Shown: piece after piece, positions 1 to 10,128 of the stretch
Layout: the number at the start of each line of letters is the position of its first letter
Numbering within the stretch: the stretch's first letter is position 1
From: Petrolisthes cinctipes
Lineage: Eukaryota; Arthropoda; Malacostraca; Decapoda; Porcellanidae
NCBI GenBank assembly: GCA_033782935.1
Contig: JAWQEG010000408.1
Coordinates: forward strand, 372,001 to 436,000
DNA length: 64,000 nt
Reading direction: 5' to 3'
The notes under the pieces: generated by a model
The model's database searches: none
Told to the model about the DNA's origin: nothing
What the model saw: only the letters and a program-made list of their open reading frames with translations
Translations under genes and position numbers: made by a program

Positions 1-313
1 TCAATGTACGTTATAGAACATCACATAAATATTGCAATAATGATAAAACTTATTAAGATGAAATAAATAAGGCCTCTTTGGTCCGAAAACTATATTAGGC
101 TACCACTCCCTCCATTTGACAACACAAGTTAAAATAGTTTTTATCAGTATTCATTGTACTTTACTGAGATCACACACAGCATACTTTATACAACAAAATA
201 TACTCATAATTATATATTATATCTCTGGTGTAATTTAAATGATATACGTCGCGATACATCCAGTATAATACATGTTATTGGTTACTATTACCAGTGTCTA
301 ATAAAACCCCGTA

Positions 314-585
314 CACACTGAGCCTCACGTTGTGCGTTGTGATGAAGATGGACATGTTGAAAATTGAGGGTTAATGTCCACACTGACGGCCTCACCACCC
401 TGTGTGTGTATGTATGTACACTTGGTTAGACTCTAGTTTATGTGTGTATTATTGTGTATGTGTGTGTGTGTGTGTGTATGTGTGTGTGTGTGTCCCAACT
501 ACCACTGGTGAGTAGTGTTGCACAACGTGAAATAGCCATGGGTGGGAATCGCCTCAACACGTTGCTCAACGTGAGGCTCAGTGTG
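314..585. mobile_element. MITE-like inverted-repeat element
   Basis: The outer about 19 bp are inverted copies of each other: CACACTGAGCCTCACGTTG at the left end and its complement ending in CAGTGTG at the right. The interior has no coding potential and holds a (TG)n tract. I could not see a clear target-site duplication, so the superfamily is open. A related partial sequence lies near 30427-30450. Confidence 0.45.
455..493. repeat. (TG)n microsatellite
   Basis: Nearly pure TG dinucleotide tract, with TATG interruptions, inside the MITE-like element. Confidence 0.8.
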
Positions 586-604
586 GAGTGTGGACCTGTG
601 GGCC

Positions 605-1010
605 TTTATTATGTTGTGTGCCATAATGGATTTTCCCATAAAAATTACCATTTTTCCCAAATACAGTGGTTGGAAATATAATAAAACAACACAAATGACA
701 TTTGTATCGTTTCTATTTGTGAAAACGCATCCCATTGAGTATTAATCACTTCTGAGAAACCTACAAAGAGAAAAACAATGACAGATATCCCATATTGTTA
801 AAGTAAAATGGCGGCCAAAGGTAACCAAGGCAATAATTATCTGGAGGGTTCCCCAGTGGTTAATAAAACACGGTACTGACCCAGACGTGTGTCAATACAT
901 CACCCACTTACAAAGTAACTAGCCTATAATATATATTTTGTCACTGACACTGATCGGACAGGGCGCTGACATAGCACGGATATGTGTGAATGCATATTAT
1001 TAAATTGATT
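605..1010. repeat. Duplicated upstream flank, copy A
   Basis: This about 400-bp stretch is nearly identical to 17333-17740. Both copies lie directly upstream of a winged-helix gene promoter (copy 1 here, the 470-codon paralogue there). No gene is visible inside. The first 300 bases of the window also show only AT-rich sequence. Confidence 0.8.
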
Positions 1011-1133
1011 TTATTTACTTCATTACTCAAATCAAACTTGTCCTTATTTAATTAAAAATTAATTGGTGTATTTGAATGAAAAATGACTATTTTGACCTTC
1101 AAATATGATTATTTTTCTTTTTAATAATATAAA

Positions 1134-1202
1134 GTCACGTGACTAGACTATGATCAGCGGAAAGACTATAAAAGGAATGTGCGCATGTGTATTACATCAT
1201 TG
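1134..1202 (+). promoter_or_regulatory. Core promoter of winged-helix copy 1 (lacks CCAAT boxes)
   Basis: A palindromic E-box GTCACGTGAC lies at 1134-1143, a TATA box TATAAAAGG at 1167-1175, and TCATTG, a possible initiator, at 1197, exactly 30 bp after the TATA start. The same spacing recurs in the other copies. Unlike copies 2, 3, 5 and 6, the roughly 170 bp with the CCAAT boxes are missing: the sequence runs from the TTTTTAATA tract directly into ATATAAAGTCACG. Promoter function is inferred from conservation and motif spacing. Confidence 0.75.
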
Positions 1203-1408
1203 CATCCTGGAACCTTATAACTGAGAGACGTACTCAACTACACACTCCAGTTATCTTTCACTCAGGCACTGCAATTGGATACCAACAAGCAACATTATCA
1301 CCTAATAAGGATTAAATAACCATTAAAAAAGAAGCTGAAGAAATTTGAAAGAGGAAAGTAAATAATATATTGATAAAATAAGAGTAAATTGTCAAAGTGG
1401 GTAGCTAT

Positions 1409-1546
1409 ATGTTGGACTGTATCCATCCACATTACCTACCAAAGATATTTACACATCAAAAGGAACTATGGCAAAAACTACAAAATATAACAGATTATTC
1501 CGAGGAAAGGAAGCCTTTTGTACTTATTTTGAAGACAACTATATAA
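1409..1546 (+). other. Upstream ORF overlapping the start of copy 1
   Basis: A 45-codon reading frame opens at ATG 1409 in the leader, passes the main ATG at 1468 in another frame and stops at TAA 1544-1546. Its start context is weak (T at -3, T at +4), whereas the main ATG has A at -3 and G at +4. Leaky scanning past it is plausible. The same leader is present in copies 2, 3, 5 and 6. Translation is not shown. Confidence 0.35.
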
Positions 1547-2334
1547 TAACAGGAAAGCCAGGACACAGAGTACTACGGAATACATTATATACACAGTACC
1601 AAAAGTATTGCCAGTCAAGACAACTTATACCCGCCTCTCTCGTCAACATTGGTATGTTGTTAGGTCAACTTGGGGTCACTAAGAAGGTCAGGATTGGTGG
1701 ATATCGGGGAAAAGGTCAGCAATACGCATATGTTGGCATGTGTAGTCGCCATGGTGATATTGCTGGACCAGATGCTGACAACCCACGTATTCGTAGTACA
1801 ACATATAAAAAGAAGAAAGCAACACCTACAACGGTTACTACGAATACAAAGACACACAGTTTGTGCAACTTTCTTCACAAATATTACGTTATAACTCCTG
1901 GCATCAACAATAATAATATTCCTGTTGCTGTTGATGAGTTCTCTCGTAACTACCATAATTACTGCCAACACAAGAACCTAACACCTGTATTACAAGTAAC
2001 AATAATGATATTTATGAAAGAGAGAGGACTGAAGACTAGTATCCGGTTAGGTAGTAAAGGTAAACTCTTTTACTTTGGCCTAACCCGTCGCCGGACCTAC
2101 CCTTCTGCTGCCACAGTTCCTGTCTCTACCCAATGCTGTCCTTCTACTGACAAGATGACCCAGCCTCACCCTACTCACCAACTAACACAGTCCTGTCCAA
2201 CTGACCCTTGGCCTGTCCAGTCTTGCCCTGACTTTGATATTTTGCTAGACTCACTTTTGGAGGAATTATCAAACCCAATATCAAAAGTTGAACCACGTCA
2301 ACCAGTCTATGATACATGGTTTTGGGATGACTAG
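1468..2334 (+). CDS. Tandem winged-helix-like protein, copy 1
   Basis: This is an intronless ORF of 288 codons and a likely nuclear DNA-binding regulator. Module 1 (about residues 14-92) and module 2 (about 129-206) share one pattern: a helix start, Y-x2-Y-x2-(Y/F)-C, a central hydrophobic helix with a Gly-Val or Gly-Leu turn, then R-(I/L)-G and an aromatic strand ending Y-x-G. I read this as a winged helix of the RFX or D5-primase-C-terminal type. A basic linker (KKKK near 114-117) separates the modules. The tail is Pro/Ser/Thr-rich and ends in an acidic-hydrophobic stretch (DFDILLDSLLEELSN, 255-269) and YDTWFWDD, typical of activation domains. Copy-specific residues are Asn126 and Leu175. 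AATAAA follows the stop closely. The exact target and role are unknown. Confidence 0.8.
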   Translation: MAKTTKYNRLFRGKEAFCTYFEDNYIITGKPGHRVLRNTLYTQYQKYCQSRQLIPASLVNIGMLLGQLGVTKKVRIGGYRGKGQQYAYVGMCSRHGDIAGPDADNPRIRSTTYKKKKATPTTVTTNTKTHSLCNFLHKYYVITPGINNNNIPVAVDEFSRNYHNYCQHKNLTPVLQVTIMIFMKERGLKTSIRLGSKGKLFYFGLTRRRTYPSAATVPVSTQCCPSTDKMTQPHPTHQLTQSCPTDPWPVQSCPDFDILLDSLLEELSNPISKVEPRQPVYDTWFWDD

Positions 2335-3680
2335 GCCTAATCTTAATAAATATTTCCTTCCACTAGTAGCCTAATATTGAAGGATGTATGTTACCTATTT
2401 GTTACTTATGTATTCACATTTTTACATAAAGATTTACCATATATTAAATTCTCTGTAGCCTTCATAATATTGCCTACTTATCTTAATTTAATAAATGTAT
2501 CATTCCACTATAAAAAAGAATTAGTAATATTGAAAGATAGGCTATATGTATTTGTTACTTTTATGTTCACATTAAGTTCTCATAAAGATTTACTTTATCT
2601 TACATTCTCTGTATAAAATACAGTATACAGGAATTATACTTCTATTTCTACTAGGCTATACTATAACTTATGTATTCTATGTGTTAGCCTAATAAGGAAA
2701 TCCTTTAAAGAATGGTTTTAATATTATTCCTGGTTTAGTTTTCTTTATTGCTTTAACTTGAACAAATGTTATAAATACAGTATATATGGTTATACATAGC
2801 TATGGTTACTAAGTATTGTATTATACGGTATGTTAATGAGGTTTATTTATTATCAGAACAATAGATGACTTCATATTACACTTTTCTTGAATATTCACCT
2901 TGGAACAATATTTTTTCTTTTACCTTTATTTGTTATTAAAGGAATAATAATCTTGCAAACAATAGTTTTCTTGATAACATCTTACTATATTTTGTTTTTA
3001 ATCTTGGATAATGTATAAAAGAAACTACTATTGTGTACTGAACATAAATATATTGGGAAGGTTTTGTATTATATTTTTGCAGTTACATTTATATTAATCC
3101 GTACTAAGCCAAAATAAAGAAATATTAATAATAAACTCAGATTATTATATGTATCATTAATTAAAGAGGTCTAACCTAAAGCACTAGTTAATATATTTGT
3201 ATATTAAAGTCAAAATAAAGAAATATTAATGATAAACTTAGATTATTATATGTATCATTAATTAAAGAGGTCTTACCTAAAGCACTAGTTAATATATTTG
3301 TATAATATTAAGTCAAAATATAGAAATATTAATCATAAACTCAGATTATTGTATGTATCATTAATTAAAGAGGTCTTACCTAATTTAAAGTCTATATATT
3401 TATGAAATCTTTTTACTTCAGTGACAATGAACATCACCTACACTTTCTGTTTATTGTATATTTTATGTGATTTGTGTTAAAATAAAGTTAACAATCATTA
3501 TAATAAAGTTGTATATTTCTACAACTTGATAATTATGTAGTATATCATTCTGATAACTATTATGCTCTGATATTTCCGTATTAAAATCCATCCAAGCAAA
3601 AGTAGCCTATAATAGTCAGATGACATAAAAACTTTACCAATATTTTGTATTTTACTATCATAGCTTGGGTCACCTGCTGC
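2335..3680 (+). repeat. 3' flank of copy 1 with two minisatellites
   Basis: AATAAA lies just after the stop (about 2345) and may be the poly(A) signal. Two families of imperfect tandem repeats follow: units starting TATTGAAGGATGTATG at 2375-2620, and units of about 100 bp containing CATTAATTAAAGAGGTCT, three times at 3110-3400. The numbers of units differ between gene copies, so the block is a fingerprint of each unit. No gene is visible. Confidence 0.7.
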
Positions 3681-3689
3681 CTAGAGTGA

Positions 3690-3884
3690 TTGATTGATTA
3701 ATTGATTGATATTAGGTGCCGCAACAGCGAGGTCATACAGCGCCAGAAAAAAGGTGATAGAGAGGTGAGACAGCAAGCAGGAAGGAAATAGAAAGAAAAG
3801 AGGGACAGTTGAAGAACTAAAAGCTAATGGCTGGGGCCGAAGGGGCGCCAAAACCCTTTAAGTATTGCCCACCCTACGGGGTGT
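3690..3884 (-). mobile_element. SINE-like retroposon, unit 1
   Basis: About 195 bp ending in an (ATCA)n-type tail on the minus strand, flanked by the 9-bp target duplication CTAGAGTGA at 3681-3689 and 3885-3893. Related copies occur at the same place in all six gene units and, more diverged, at 29093, 31320 and 63887. The short ORF read through it is a repeat shadow, not a gene. Confidence 0.75.
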
Positions 3885-3893
3885 CTAGAGTGA

Positions 3894-5050
3894 CACAAAG
3901 CATAGATTATATTTTCTGAAGGAAACAATAAAATTATATTATTGACTGACTGATAAGAAAACAGTGTGGTAATGAAAAATATTAACATTAATATGGAGCT
4001 AAAAAAACTTAATACAGTTATAGCTGAAGTTAATAATAATATAGAGCAATGATATTATACAGCCAAAGTAAGATACAGTTAAAATAATATACAACGGAGG
4101 TATTATTACCTTCAGCTATACAGCTAGGAAAATAAACTGCTAAAATATCCAGCTAAGGTAATATACAGCTTAGATAATACACACATCAGGTAATAAACAA
4201 CTAAAATAATATACAACAAAAGTCACATTACAAATTAATACAAAGGAATACAAAGGACCATCACACAACAAACCTAATGGTCCTTATGAGGAGGTGTGCT
4301 TTTACTAGGTTACTATATTCATTATTTTTATGGTGGAAAAAATTACTTCCCTAATATATTAGCGGAAGGTGTCTTGTACATTATGTCAAAGTATCATTCC
4401 GATCAATTAATTAGTTTGAAAGATATTTACGAAAAACGATGACTCACTGTCCCTGAAATGGATTAGTATTCATAGTAGCCCAACACGGTTTGATTATATA
4501 TATCTCTTTCTCCGCTTTGTTAAACCATTTATACACTTGTCTCGATAATATTTGATAAACTCAGTTACCTAAATTGGACACAAAATGTTTTGGAGATTAA
4601 TTAAGTCAAATAAACCTCCACCATTAAATCCAACCTAACCAAACCAACAAATTATAACCTAACTTTGATTATGTTTGGCAAGATTTCTATTCCCGCTGTG
4701 ACCTTATTCAATTCAATTATTAAACCTAACAAAGGAAATAATATCTTATATCTTAGAGCAGATAATGTGAGTTATTGTAGCCATTATAAACAGTTATTGT
4801 CATTCAAGGCTTTCTTTTTTCACATGTCCATAGTAATATTAATCATTATTTTTCACACGTTTGCTTAATCTGGATATAATATTTACTTTGGTAACAAGTT
4901 ACGTATAAACATAACATTTTACTTGGCTAATTTACACTGACAATAAATGTGTTTACGTTATTGTCATATATTGTAGGCCTATATTACTTTATCATATATT
5001 ATGGTAAATAATCATATCAAATCAGTTTTATGTTCTATTATAATATATAT
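3894..5050. other. Unit 1 downstream spacer
   Basis: AT-rich sequence shared with the other units. 3900-4340 contains many CAGCTA/TAGCTGAA motifs. From 4357 it continues with a block beginning ATTAGCGGAAGGTG that is one arm of the inverted-repeat element seen complete at 52610-54220. A conserved 65-codon ORF from ATG 4671 is probably not a gene, because differences between copies are mostly amino-acid changing. Confidence 0.5.
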
Positions 5051-5056
5051 AACATA

Positions 5057-5137
5057 GATGTGTGTGTGTGTCATTACGGTAGTCCAATACATAGGCCAAG
5101 GTTACTATTTATAATTATAATGACGTGTCCGTCGCGG

Positions 5138-5183
<46 letters not shown>

Positions 5184-5269
5184 ATTACCGTAGACCAATA
5201 CATAGGCCAAGGCTACTATTTATAATTATAATGACGTGTCCGTCGCTACCTGTGTGTGTGTGTGTGTGT
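5057..5269. repeat. GT-rich tandem duplication
   Basis: Two copies of a segment with GTAGACCAATACATAGGCC and GACGTGTCCGTCGC separated by long (GT)n tracts. The second (GT)n tract directly abuts the hAT-like element. Confidence 0.75.
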
Positions 5270-5659
5270 GTCCAACACACAGAGCTAAAAATATAGAGCT
5301 CGCTACCCCGCCCCTGTCGTGTCGCCACCGGAAGTGGGTTGGCGGCCATGATACCTGCCCTTCCCCTCAACCCGCCAGCCTGTTAGATTATGCCAGGGTA
5401 AGATATTATTTCATTTATTCGGTCTTTTATTGATGATATGGTATATTAACTACATTATAGTGACTCACAATATATGAATAAGTATTTCTTTAACCGATAT
5501 ATCAGTGAATGGCTGATTAAATATAAATACATTTCGGTTAATAGGTGAAATGAGTTAGATAAACAAAACTATCGTTGGCTCTCATCCACAGTCACCTTCT
5601 TATAATATATATATACAACGTACTTAATCTCTATTATGATCAGTATTTTATGTTCACAT

Positions 5660-6255
5660 TGTTCAGTATGAATGTATGTATGTCACACTAGAGTAATATG
5701 TGTGTATATATGCATGTCACACTAGAATGTGTGTATGTATGTCATACTAGAGTAATATGTATGCATGTATATGTCACACTAGAATAATATGTATGTATGT
5801 ATGTCACACTAGAGTAATATGTATGTATAAATGTACAGCCGTGGTCAAAAATAATCATCCATATAGGAGTAACTCACGTAAGATTTTGACAGCTTCCCTC
5901 TGTTCCTTAGCTGATAAACATTCCAATAAATAGGTATAGTGCCATCGTTTAATTTAATACAAACAGCTACACACTACTTAAAACAATAAAATAGTATGTG
6001 AACATGAAAACATTACACAGTAAATTGTTAAAGTTACCTATATGTGGATGATTATTATTGACCACGACTGTATGTATGTATGTCACACTAGAGTAATAAG
6101 TATGTATGTCACACTAGAGTAATAAGTATGTATGTCACACTAGAGTAATAAGTATGTATGTCACACTAGAGTAATAAGTATGTATGTCACACTAGAGTAA
6201 TATGTATGTATGTATGAATGTCACACTAGAGTAATATGTATGTATGTATGTAAGG
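5660..6255. repeat. TGTCACACTAGAGTAATATGTA minisatellite
   Basis: About 24-bp units with ATGTATG spacers, interrupted by the MITE at 5836-6070. The array is shorter in the second hAT-like copy, so it has changed since the two elements diverged. Confidence 0.75.
5836..6070. mobile_element. Tc1/mariner-like MITE, nested copy 1
   Basis: A 235-bp element with terminal inverted repeats of about 34 bp (left CAGCCGTGGTCAAAAATAAT, right its complement ending GACCACGACTG), flanked by TA on both sides. There is no coding sequence. It lies at the same internal site of both hAT-like copies, so it inserted before that element was copied. Confidence 0.85.
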
Positions 6256-6590
6256 TAAGTGGAGGGAGAGGGAGACAGATTACAGTTATATATATTTGTC
6301 TTGTTTAATAAACCAGTTTAAGTTTAATTTCTTTGCATAATTTTCCGTATGGACATTATCTGAGCCTTGTTAATTGATTTAACAAAACCTTTATAATTAA
6401 ATAACAAGATACAATGCTTTACAAATCAGGGAAATGTCAATAACTGTGGAAAGAAACATACTATACAAGTACGTACGGGAGTTCAATGGGCAAGTATCTA
6501 TACAATACAGCGCTCGCCTGTTGTGACACGCCTCTCCTATCTAATAACACAGGGTTAAGCGCTCTATATTTTTAGCTCTGTGGTCCAACA

Positions 6591-6780
6591 CATTTCGTTG
6601 ACCTATGTGTGTATATAATAATTATACAACAACTACAGATATTATGATATTCCCTATGTGTATATAATAATAATAATAATAATAATAATACAACTACGGA
6701 TATTATGATATTCCCTGTGTATATAATAATAATAATAATAATAATACAACAAATACAGATATTATGATATTCCGTAACAA
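6591..6780. repeat. TAA microsatellite within a 65-bp tandem repeat
   Basis: Three related segments, each with TATATAATAATAAT followed by a CAGATATTATGATATTCC-like sequence. Confidence 0.7.
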
Positions 6781-6965
6781 TCATGTTGTAACATGATTGA
6801 TCAGTTTTCACTTTGACAATAATTTATTATAAAATTGATTTTATTTACTTCATTATTCATATCAAACTTGATATTATTTAATTAAAAATTAATTGGTATT
6901 ATTTGAATGGAAAATGACTATTTTGACACTCAAATATTATTATTTTTCTTTTTAATAACAAAGTC

Positions 6966-7190
6966 GTCTTGTCCAATCACAATGTTCAGTTCAAATTTAA
7001 ACTCTTGAACCTCATTGGCTAGGCTATCAATTATGAATATTTAAATTCACAATCATTGCACCTGATTGGTTAATATGGAGATTTGAAATTCAAATACTTC
7101 AATCTGATTGACTGATATAAAGTCACGTGACTAGACTATGATCAGCGGAAAGACTATAAAAGGAATGTGCGCATGTGTATTACATCATTG
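6966..7190 (+). promoter_or_regulatory. Promoter of winged-helix copy 2
   Basis: A CCAAT box lies at 6973 on the plus strand. Inverted CCAAT boxes (ATTGG) lie at 7014 and 7065, and a decayed fourth (ATTGA) near 7106. The palindromic E-box GTCACGTGAC is at 7122-7131, TATAAAAGG at 7155-7163 and TCATTG at 7185. The layout would suit NF-Y and USF/Myc-type factors plus TATA-directed initiation. This is inference from motifs and from conservation in the other units. Confidence 0.75.
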
Positions 7191-7455
7191 CATCATGGAA
7201 CCTTATAACTGAGAGACGTACTCAACTACACACTCCAGTTATCTTTCACTCAGGCACTGCAATTGGATACCAACAAGCAACATTATCACCTAATAAGGAT
7301 TAAACAACCATTAAATAAGAAGCTGAAGAAATTTGAAAGAGGAAAGTAAATAATATATTGATAAAATAAGAGTAAATTGTCAAAGTGGGTAGCTATATGT
7401 TGGACTGTATCCATCCACATTACCTACCAAAGATATTTACACATCAAAAGGAACT

Positions 7456-8325
7456 ATGGCAAAAACTACAAAATATAACAGATTATTCCGAGGAAAGGAA
7501 GCCTTTTGTACTTATTTTGAAGACAACTATATAATAACAGGAAAGCCAGGACACAGAGTACTACGGAATACATTATATACACAGTACCAAAAGTATTGCC
7601 AGTCAAGACAACTTATACCCGCCTCTCTCGTCAACATTGGTATGTTGTTAGGTCAACTTGGGGTCACTAAGAAGGTCAGGATTGGTGGATATCGGGGAAA
7701 AGGTCAGCAATACGCATATGTTGGCATGTGTAGTCGCCATGGTGATATTGCTGGACCAGATGCTGACAACCCACGTATTCGTAGTACAACATATAAAAAG
7801 AAGAAAGCAACACCTACAACGGTTACTACGAGTACAAAGACACACAGTTTGTGCAACTTTCTTCACAAATATTACGTTATAACTCCTGGCATCAACAATA
7901 ATAATATTCCTGTTGCTGTTGATGAGTTCTCTCGTAACTACCATAATTACTGCCAACACAAGAACCTACTAACACCTGTATCACAAGTAACAATAATGAT
8001 ATTTATGAAAGAGAGAGGACTGAAGACTAGTATCCGGTTAGGTAGTAAAGGTAAACTCTTTTACTTTGGCCTAACCCGTCGCCGGACCTACCCTTCTGCT
8101 GCCACAGTTCCTGTCTCTACCCAATGCTGTCCTTCTACTGACAAGATGACCCAGCCTCACCCTACTCACCAACTAACACAGTCCTATCCAACTGACCCTT
8201 GGCCTGTCCAGTCTTGCCCTGACTTTGATATTTTGCTAGACTCACTTTTGGAGGAATTATCAAACCCAATATCAAAAGTTGAACCACGTCAACCAGTCTA
8301 TGATACATGGTTTTGGGATGACTAG
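7456..8325 (+). CDS. Tandem winged-helix-like protein, copy 2
   Basis: 289 codons and almost identical to the 1468 gene, with the same two winged-helix-like modules and acidic tail. It differs by an inserted Leu after residue 171 (in-frame CTA gain), Ser126, Ser175 and a Cys-to-Tyr change in the tail near 244. It shares Gln43 with copy 1, whereas the other intact copies have Glu43, so copies 1 and 2 are probably each other's closest relatives. The leader, start context and AATAAA after the stop are as in copy 1. Confidence 0.8.
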   Translation: MAKTTKYNRLFRGKEAFCTYFEDNYIITGKPGHRVLRNTLYTQYQKYCQSRQLIPASLVNIGMLLGQLGVTKKVRIGGYRGKGQQYAYVGMCSRHGDIAGPDADNPRIRSTTYKKKKATPTTVTTSTKTHSLCNFLHKYYVITPGINNNNIPVAVDEFSRNYHNYCQHKNLLTPVSQVTIMIFMKERGLKTSIRLGSKGKLFYFGLTRRRTYPSAATVPVSTQCCPSTDKMTQPHPTHQLTQSYPTDPWPVQSCPDFDILLDSLLEELSNPISKVEPRQPVYDTWFWDD

Positions 8326-9919
8326 GCCTAATCTTAATAAATATTTCCTTCCACTAGTAGCCTAATATTGAAGGATGTATGTTACCTATTTGTTACTTAT
8401 GTATTCACATTTTTACATAAAGATTTACCATATATTAAATTCTCTGTAGCCTTCATAATATTGCCTACTTATCTTAATTTAATAAATGTTTCGTTCCACT
8501 ATAAAAAAGAATTAGTAATATTGAAGGATGTATGTATTTGTTACTTTGATGTTCATATTTAGTTTACATTATTATAAATTATCTGTACATAATATAGCCT
8601 ATTTATCTTAATATATGTTTCGTTCCACAAGTAGCCTAATAATGAAGGATGTATGTATTTGTTACTTTTGTGTTCACATTAAGTTTACATAAAGATTTAC
8701 TTTATTTTAAATTCTGTGTAGCCTACATAGGCCTAATATTGCCTACTTATCTTAATAAATGTTTCGTTCCACTATTTGTAATATTGAAGGATATATGTAT
8801 TTGTTATACTTTTATGTTCATATTAAGTTTACATAAAGATTTACTTTATCTTACATTCTCTGTATAAAATATACAGGAATTATACTTCTATTTCTACTAG
8901 GCTATACTATAACTTATGTATTCTATGTGTTAATAAGGAAATCCTTTAAAGAATGGTTTTAATATTATTCCTGGTTTAGTTTTCTTTATTGCTTTAACTT
9001 GAACAAATGTTATAAATACAGTATATATGGTTATACATAGCTATGATTACTAAGTATTGTATTATACGGTATGTTAATGAGGTTTATTTATTATCAGAAT
9101 AGATGACTTTATAATACACTTTTCTTGAATATTCACCTTGGAACAATATTTTTTCTTTTACCTTTATTTGTTATTAAAGGAATAATAATTTTGTAAACAA
9201 TAGTTTTCTTGATAACATCTTACTATATTTTGTTTTGAATCTTGGATAATGTATAAAACAAACTACTATTGTGTACTGAACATAAATATATTGGGAAGGT
9301 TTTGTATTATATTTTTGTAGTTACATTTATATTAATCCGTACAAAGCCAAAATAAAGAAATATTAATAATAAACTCAGATTATTATATGTATCATTAATT
9401 AAAGAGGTCTAACCTAAAGCACTAGTTTATATATTTGTATATTAAAGTCAAAGTAAAGAAATATTAATGATAAACTCAGATTATTATATGTATCATTAAT
9501 TAAAGAGGTCTAACCTAAAGCACTAGTTAATATATTTGTATAATATTAAAGTCAAAGTAAAGAAATATTAATCATACACTCACATTATTATATGTATCAT
9601 TAATTAAAGATGTCTTACCTAATTTAAAGTCTATATATTTATGAAATCTTTTTACTTCAGTGACAATGAACATCACCTACACTTTCTGTTTATTGTATAT
9701 TTTATGTGATTTGTGTTAAAATAAAGTTAACAATCATTATAATAAAGTTGTATATTTCTACAACCTGATAATTATGTAGTATATAATTCTGATAACTATT
9801 ATGCTCTGATATTTCCGTATTAAAATCCATCCAAGCAAAAGTAGCCTATAATAGTCAGATGACTTCAAAACTTTACCAATATTTTGTATTTTACTATCAT
9901 AGCTTGGGTCACCTGCTGC
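8326..9919 (+). repeat. 3' flank of copy 2 with expanded minisatellites
   Basis: Same block as after copy 1, but with about four GAAGGATGTATGTATTTG-type units (8365-8870) instead of two, and three CATTAATTAAAGAGGTCT-type units (9360-9620). AATAAA follows the stop. No gene is visible. Confidence 0.7.
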
Positions 9920-9928
9920 CTAGAGTGA

Positions 9929-10119
9929 TTGATTGATTAATTGATATTAGGTGCCGCAACAGCGAGGTCATACAGCGCCAGAAAAAAGGTGATAGAGAGG
10001 TGAGACAGCAAGCAGGAAGGAAATAGAAAGAAAAGAGGGACAGTTGAAGAACTAAAAGCTAATGGCTGGGACCGAAGGGGCGCCAAAACCCTTAAAGTAT
10101 TGCCCACCCTACGGGGTGT
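9929..10119 (-). mobile_element. SINE-like retroposon, unit 2
   Basis: Same insertion as in unit 1, with flanking CTAGAGTGA at 9920-9928 and 10120-10128. The tetranucleotide tail is shorter by one unit, as in the pseudogene unit. Confidence 0.75.
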
Positions 10120-10128
10120 CTAGAGTGA

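Larger units (their letters stand above)
5278..6582. mobile_element. hAT-like non-autonomous transposon, copy 1
   Basis: A 1305-bp element bounded by inverted repeats CACAGAGCTAAAAATATAGA and its complement ending AGCTCTGTG. It is flanked by the perfect 8-bp direct repeat GTCCAACA (5270-5277 and 6583-6590), which fits hAT-type insertion. The interior has no transposase. It holds a GC-rich segment with ATG and a splice-donor-like GGGTAAGA near 5395-5405, a TGTCACACTAGAGTAATA minisatellite and a nested Tc1-like MITE. A second copy with a different 8-bp duplication lies at 51077-52314. Confidence 0.85.

Noticed and set aside
1660..1971. Minus-strand 103-codon ORF, repeated within each winged-helix copy, and a 74-codon plus ORF in another frame.
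   Set aside because: Shadows of the winged-helix CDS; conserved only because the units are near-identical.
4671..4868. Conserved 65-codon ORF ending in a hydrophobic stretch, also at 10911, 46552 and 54435.
   Set aside because: Differences between copies are largely amino-acid changing, it has no promoter of its own and it lies in a repeat-derived spacer.
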